A program made the position numbers and the translations under genes. The notes under the pieces were generated by a model that was not told the origin of the DNA, searched no databases, and worked only from the letters and a program-made list of their open reading frames with translations. 10,437 nt of DNA from Verrucomicrobiales bacterium (GTDB taxonomy: Bacteria > Verrucomicrobiota > Verrucomicrobiia > Limisphaerales > UBA1096), in assembly GCA_011523195.1 (NCBI GenBank), contig WTHH01000273.1, forward strand, positions 1-10,437. Direction: 5' to 3'. This document shows positions 6,688-10,437 of this stretch, piece after piece; within the stretch, counting starts at the first letter, position 1; each line of letters opens with the position of its first letter.

Positions 6688-8607
6688 TTATTTAGCTGCT
6701 GTAACTTTTCGTTTGCGAACAAAGAAGATTATGCCTGCAATTATAACCAGTGCCGGCATGGATACTATGTTTGCTAATTTAATTTGTAATTGAATTAAAT
6801 CGATCTCAGATCTTAATTCTTTTCGGATTTCTCTAATTTGCTTACGTTTCTCGAGTTCCTTTTTTTGGATGTCTTTCAAAGCTTCAGGATCGATACTTAA
6901 CGTAAATTGATTTTGACCTTTCCCAGTGCTTTCCAGTTTAGTTTTTTCTTGAAGAATCGCCTGCTGCTCCGCTTCAAGTTTTTTCAATTTATCTTCAAAT
7001 TTGGATTGGGCTTCCTTTTCCAAATCCATAATTGTTGTAAATGGACGGTCCTGATTTCTGCTTCTTATATTTATGAGAGTATCATCACCAAAATGATCAA
7101 CAATATTTTGAACGAATGAAACATTCTGACTTAATAGAAATCGTTGTTGAATTAGAAAATGTTCTTCTGATAGCAAGTCTGTATCTCCAATGAGACATAC
7201 ATGGTTTTCACTTTCAGATTCCTTCAAATGATTACTATTAGTTGTTTTTTCTTCATCACTTTCCTCCTCCTCTCCGTTGGAACCTGGCTTTCCGTCTGGA
7301 AATGCAGTTGTGAAAGTTCCACTGATTTTTACAGCGAGTGCAAACTTTTTTGTTCCAGTAGGTTTGCCGTCTTCGCTTCCGGTAAGAAATGAATCCATTA
7401 TCTTTTCGCCATTAAATTGAGATGACATGCCATCAACTAACTTTGCCTGATCTGAACTTGATATCAATTCTTTGGCAGTTAGGCCCGTTGCCAAATTACT
7501 GACATCAAAACTACCTGCATATGGCATTCTTATTGATCCTAAGTCTCTTGTAACGATTTCCTCTTGGTTAAATGCTTTTTTACCCAAAGCCAGATAAGCC
7601 GGCATTATTCGACCTCTTGAAAGAGGATCTCGTTGATTAAGCCTGAAATTAAAATCAGCAACTACTTTGGAATTTTCAAAATTTACTCCCCATTTATTGA
7701 ATAAACTAGATAGGGTTGATGCACCCCCCATACCTGGTATGCGCATTTGGGGGTTCTGATTGTTCCCTTCATCCTTTAAGGCTAATGGATCTGCAAAAAC
7801 AATTAATTTTCTCCCGCTTAAAACGAATTGATCAATTGCGTACTCTGTTGCATCTGAAATGTTTTTTGGATGAATAACTAACAAGAGGTCTATGTCATCA
7901 GATATTTCTGTAGCAGTTGCTTCCAAGCGTTCCACATTAAAGTCTTGTTGAAGTTGTCTGAGAAAAAACCAAGGTGGTTGTTGAGCTCCACGATTCATCA
8001 TTGCCATTGGATTTGAAGCATCTGGTCCTCCCCAAACGTTAAGGCTACTCATCACGCCAATTGTTTGCCTGTCTTCTTTTAATTTTAGAACGTTTTTAAT
8101 AGCGCGCGAGATATCATATTCAAGAGTTGTAGATTTGGCTGGGTCGAAAAATGGTATTACCTCGGTTGTATCCAAGAAACTGACTGCCATACCGACGTAA
8201 AACGCATTATTCAACAACTGAATCCCATCATTGACTGCAAGCTCCTCTTCGTCAGTATCTCGTCTGGGATTAATTTTTTTTAGTTCAATATTGCTACCTG
8301 CATATTCTTGATACTGATCTAAAAGGTCTTCAATACGTCGCCCATGCTCGCTTACAAAGACTGGAACGCCTTTTTCCCCCTGCGTTAAATAAAACCTTAT
8401 TTCAAGCTTACTACCGTCACCTTCCTCTTTAAGATCCTCCAATAGTTTTTTTGATCCCTCTGAAAGAGTAAACAAGTCGCCTTCTGTTAGATCGGCCTTG
8501 AATTTTAGCTGAGCAGTTATTGTGTTAAACAACACTATGCCAATAAATATGACGACTACCCCGATAAGGGAATTTGCATACACGTTTAATTTTGTTTCTT
8601 TTTTCAT
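6688..8607 (-). CDS. gldG: GldG-like ABC transporter auxiliary membrane protein
   Basis: A 639-residue protein with one N-terminal helix (~12-31, NSLIGVVVIFIGIVLFNTIT), a large extracytoplasmic body and one C-terminal helix (~614-631, VSMPALVIIAGIIFFV) followed by a basic end (RKRK). Typical GldG / ABC-transporter-auxiliary features are visible. LTEGDLFTLSEGSKKLL (40-56) resembles the family's DLTxxxxxTLSxxTKxxL opening. The next part (67-190) resembles the family N-terminal domain, and an alpha/beta domain follows with DIDLLLVIHPKN (238-249) and GRKLIVFADP (265-274). The opening of the CLIGDTDLLSE stretch (471-481) also fits. An acidic, low-complexity linker (EEEESDEE, 446-453) precedes it, and residues ~528-612 form a charged coiled-coil stalk before the last helix. 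It acts with GldA and GldF; in Flavobacterium these are needed for gliding, but elsewhere the substrate is unknown. The ATG is 19 bases after the gldF stop, in an A/T-only leader without a Shine-Dalgarno sequence. Confidence 0.93.
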   Translation of the reverse strand: MKKETKLNVYANSLIGVVVIFIGIVLFNTITAQLKFKADLTEGDLFTLSEGSKKLLEDLKEEGDGSKLEIRFYLTQGEKGVPVFVSEHGRRIEDLLDQYQEYAGSNIELKKINPRRDTDEEELAVNDGIQLLNNAFYVGMAVSFLDTTEVIPFFDPAKSTTLEYDISRAIKNVLKLKEDRQTIGVMSSLNVWGGPDASNPMAMMNRGAQQPPWFFLRQLQQDFNVERLEATATEISDDIDLLLVIHPKNISDATEYAIDQFVLSGRKLIVFADPLALKDEGNNQNPQMRIPGMGGASTLSSLFNKWGVNFENSKVVADFNFRLNQRDPLSRGRIMPAYLALGKKAFNQEEIVTRDLGSIRMPYAGSFDVSNLATGLTAKELISSSDQAKLVDGMSSQFNGEKIMDSFLTGSEDGKPTGTKKFALAVKISGTFTTAFPDGKPGSNGEEEESDEEKTTNSNHLKESESENHVCLIGDTDLLSEEHFLIQQRFLLSQNVSFVQNIVDHFGDDTLINIRSRNQDRPFTTIMDLEKEAQSKFEDKLKKLEAEQQAILQEKTKLESTGKGQNQFTLSIDPEALKDIQKKELEKRKQIREIRKELRSEIDLIQLQIKLANIVSMPALVIIAGIIFFVRKRKVTAAK

Positions 8608-8626
8608 TTTAAATTTTAAATTCAGA

Positions 8627-9358
8627 TTAAGCTCTGAGGCCTTTTATAATAACGCTAGTAGTGAAAAGGGGAAACCCTATCACAGACAAAAAGTAAATTA
8701 CTGATCTGCTATCGATTTGGCCGTTGTTGAACTGTTCGATATTGGGCATAACACTAAATGCCGCAGTAAATTCTACAATCCACCTGGGGGCTACTGTTTC
8801 AACGACATCTGTAACTGGAGGAAATCCGCAGAGAACTAGAAACAGGCATATTACAACTGAAAGTATAAAGCTAATTACTTGGTTTCTGGTGAAAGCTGAA
8901 GTCATGCTTGTAACGGATAGATATGCACCAGCTAAGAAAAAACTACCAATATAGCTTGCAAAAATTACGTTGTTGTCTGGATCACCTAAATAATTAACTG
9001 TTATCCAAATGGGGAATGTGAGAGCTAGTGCGAGAGTTAAAAATAACCAAGATGCAATAAATTTTCCAACAATACAGTGCCAAAGAGAAATTGGCATAGT
9101 AAGGAGTAACTCCATTGTGCCAAGCCGGCGTTCTTCCGACCATAGCCTCATGCCAACAGCTGGAACCAAAAACAAATACAACCAAGGATGCCACTGGAAA
9201 AAAGGTCTTAATGACGCTTGGTTGCTGTCCATAAATTGGCCAATTAGGAATGTAAATGCCCCAGTCATTAATAAGAAAATGACAAGGAAAACGTAAGCTA
9301 CAGGCGAGTAGAAATACCCAGCAAGCTCCCTCTTTGTTATTGTCCAAATACTACTCAT
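8627..9358 (-). CDS. gldF: GldF-like ABC-2 type permease
   Basis: A 243-residue inner-membrane permease, close to the usual GldF length. About six transmembrane helices are seen (~20-41, ~58-72, ~95-121, ~131-156, ~160-182, ~219-240). The cytoplasmic loop MRLWSEERRLGTMELLLTMP (70-89) matches the E-x(3)-GT-x-E-x-LL-x(3)-P pattern of ABC-2 permeases that dock on GldA-type ATPases. The N-terminal TITKRELAGYFYSPVAYVF also fits the family. It is encoded between the ATPase and gldG with gaps of 9 and 19 bases, giving a conserved A-F-G order. The leader is A/T only, with no Shine-Dalgarno sequence. It lies wholly in the AT-rich segment. Confidence 0.94.
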   Translation of the reverse strand: MSSIWTITKRELAGYFYSPVAYVFLVIFLLMTGAFTFLIGQFMDSNQASLRPFFQWHPWLYLFLVPAVGMRLWSEERRLGTMELLLTMPISLWHCIVGKFIASWLFLTLALALTFPIWITVNYLGDPDNNVIFASYIGSFFLAGAYLSVTSMTSAFTRNQVISFILSVVICLFLVLCGFPPVTDVVETVAPRWIVEFTAAFSVMPNIEQFNNGQIDSRSVIYFLSVIGFPLFTTSVIIKGLRA

Positions 9359-9367
9359 TTTTATATA

Positions 9368-10321
9368 TTAATTCTTTGTTTCAGATAGAGTTATTTCTCT
9401 GAAGACATCATCTAGACGTCCTTCATCCTTTTTAATTTCACTAATTATCCAACTGTTCTGAGAGGCTGTTTCAAATATGGCCCGTCCAAGTTCACCATTC
9501 GAATCTTTACTTTTGGGGAATACCCGAACTTTGATTATTGGAGCTTTATCATTGATAACGGTCACCTTGGCTGCCTGAACGATAGTATTTAGCTTATCGC
9601 GGACTGCCGCTGCCTCAGAGTTGTTTAAAGAGACTATATAGCTGCCGGCTAATTCTGACTTGTTTTTGAGTTCGTCAGGAGTGCCATTCGCTACAACCTT
9701 GCCTTGATCGATGATAATCGCTCTTGTGCAAGCCGCCTCTACCTCCTCGAGGATGTGTGTGGAAAAGATTATTGCTTTAGATTGGCCCATGCGTCGAATT
9801 AACATGCGCATCTCGTGTTTTTGGTTTGGATCGAGTCCGTCCGTAGGTTCGTCCATCACGAGTATGTCCGGGTCATGAATGATTGACTGTGCGAAACAGG
9901 TGCGATGCCGGTAACCCTTCGAGAGGGTATCGACGCTTTGGTGGCGCACCTGCTCGAGGAAGCACATCTCCATGGCACGGTCGATCGCCTTGGCCTTGTC
10001 TGCGCCGCTGATGCCGCGCACCTCGGCACAGAAACCAAGGAAACCCTCCACGGTCATGTCCGTATATAATGGCGCACTTTCAGGTAAATAGCCGATCAGG
10101 CGTTTTGCCTCGATGGGATTCTCGATGACGTCATGGCTCCCCACTCGGGCCACACCAGCGGTGGGCGGAATGTACCCGGTGATCATTCTCATAGTGGTGG
10201 ATTTACCTGCGCCGTTCGGCCCGAGGAAGCCAAGGATTTCTCCCCGCTCGACGGTGAACGAGACGTCATCCACGGCGACCTTCGCCCCGAATTCCTTGCT
10301 CAGATTTTCGACTTTGATCAT
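9368..10321 (-). CDS. gldA: GldA-like ABC transporter ATPase
   Basis: A 317-residue cytoplasmic ATPase, first gene of the unit, which should energise the GldF permease. Motifs, numbered from the chosen ATG: Walker A GPNGAGKST (34-42), the GYLPESAPLY segment at the Q-loop (77-86, where many GldA-like proteins lack the glutamine), signature LSKGY (133-137), Walker B ILVMDEP (153-159), D-loop GLDP (162-165) and switch histidine H189 in FSTHILEE. A C-terminal accessory domain (~225-317) follows, as in the GldA/DrrA class. I chose ATG at 10321 because MIKVENLSKEFG is the usual family start. An in-frame TTG at 10354 would add 11 residues and begin inside a repeated palindrome, with no ribosome-binding site. 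Codons up to about residue 140 are GC-rich and those after about residue 200 are AT-rich. Confidence 0.94.
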   Translation of the reverse strand: MIKVENLSKEFGAKVAVDDVSFTVERGEILGFLGPNGAGKSTTMRMITGYIPPTAGVARVGSHDVIENPIEAKRLIGYLPESAPLYTDMTVEGFLGFCAEVRGISGADKAKAIDRAMEMCFLEQVRHQSVDTLSKGYRHRTCFAQSIIHDPDILVMDEPTDGLDPNQKHEMRMLIRRMGQSKAIIFSTHILEEVEAACTRAIIIDQGKVVANGTPDELKNKSELAGSYIVSLNNSEAAAVRDKLNTIVQAAKVTVINDKAPIIKVRVFPKSKDSNGELGRAIFETASQNSWIISEIKKDEGRLDDVFREITLSETKN

Positions 10322-10344
10322 TTCAATTTTGTTCGCTTTTGAAA

Positions 10345-10366
10345 CCTTGGCCAAGGCTTGGCCAAG
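10345..10366. repeat. Tandem pair of the CTTGGCCAAG palindrome upstream of gldA
   Basis: Two copies of the recurring 10-bp palindrome lie head to tail with an 11-base period (10346-10355 and 10357-10366). The first extends to the 12-bp palindrome CCTTGGCCAAGG (10345-10356). They sit 24 to 45 bases upstream of the preferred ATG, a position suited to an operator or 5' leader element, but nothing in the sequence proves a regulatory role. Confidence 0.75.
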
Positions 10367-10437
10367 TGTTGGGGAGGCTCAAAAATCCCCCAATCGTTTC
10401 GTTCCACCCCCGGCGGGGGGGGGCGAAGATACTACCC
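10367..10437. promoter_or_regulatory. 5' region of the gldA unit with two possible hairpins
   Basis: This gene-free edge must hold the leader of unit 1 if the promoter lies within the window. TTGGGG (10369-10374) can pair with CCCCAA (10388-10393). CCCCC (10407-10411) can pair with part of a nine-G run (10415-10423) across a 3-base loop. Neither is followed by a T-tract on either strand, so neither reads as a terminator. TAGTAT (10434-10429, minus strand) is a possible -10 element, but its -35 would lie at or beyond the window edge. Evidence is weak. Confidence 0.25.

Larger units (their letters stand above)
5940..9700. other. AT-rich compositional segment with borders inside two genes
   Basis: I hand-counted GC in sampled 60-base rows. 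It is about 62% at 5821, 53% at 5881, 42% at 5941 and 33% at 6061. At 7201 it is 28% and at 9421 33%. It then rises through 43-48% (9541-9840) to 62-65% (9901-10020). The left border is sharp and falls near residue 246 of the DUF4340 protein. The right border is gradual and falls in the gldA coding region beyond Walker B. The end coordinate given is the middle of that gradient. All of gldF and gldG lie inside. Reading frames and motifs stay intact across both borders. Confidence 0.8.

Noticed and set aside
9234..9245. AATTGGCCAATT palindrome in gldF
   Set aside because: It shares only TTGGCCAA and has different flanks from the recurring CTTGGCCAAG motif, so I do not count it as a copy.
10322..10354. 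TTG start at 10354 for the GldA-like ATPase
   Set aside because: It would begin inside the tandem palindrome with no ribosome-binding site and adds residues absent from the usual family N-terminus; ATG at 10321 is preferred, though not proven.
10407..10423. Rho-independent terminator at the C5/G9 run near the right edge
   Set aside because: The stem is short and no T-tract follows on either strand; the long G run at the window edge could also be a sequencing or assembly artefact.

Overview
The window reads as a chromosomal piece of a Gram-negative-type bacterium, most likely Verrucomicrobiota (Pedosphaera/Limisphaera-like); a Planctomycetes relative is the main alternative. This placement rests on the gldA-gldF-gldG-DUF4340 gene set, the very large FtsX-type permease, the secreted protein, and a short dispersed repeat of a style I recall from that phylum. 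It is an inference, not a search result. All seven genes lie on the minus strand, so transcription runs from high to low coordinates.

Unit 1 (10321 to 4775) encodes an ABC-type membrane complex: a GldA-like ATPase, a GldF-like six-helix permease, a GldG-like membrane-anchored auxiliary protein, and a DUF4340 protein carrying an FKBP-type peptidyl-prolyl isomerase domain at its C-terminal side. The genes are 8 to 19 bases apart. The unit ends in a clear rho-independent terminator at 4716-4749. The ATPase should drive the permease, while GldG and the DUF4340-FKBP protein place large domains outside the inner membrane. The substrate is not known.

Unit 2 (4661 to beyond position 1) encodes a LolD/MacB-type ATPase, an 1111-residue two-module FtsX/MacB-type permease, and the start of a secreted protein that runs off the left edge. 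The gaps are 3 and 4 bases. This resembles a lipoprotein- or envelope-directed ABC exporter with a co-expressed exported protein.

Three kinds of non-gene structure stand out. The 10-base palindrome CTTGGCCAAG occurs seven times, mostly as GCTTGGCCAAGC. An 80-base cloverleaf-like inverted-repeat element sits inside the 5' end of the secreted-protein gene. A long AT-rich segment, from about 5940 to between 9500 and 9900, has borders that fall inside two genes while the flanks are GC-rich. There is no sign of rRNA, tRNA, CRISPR, transposase or phage genes. The only gene-free stretches are 4662-4774 (terminator, one palindrome, 5' region of unit 2) and 10322-10437 (5' region of unit 1).
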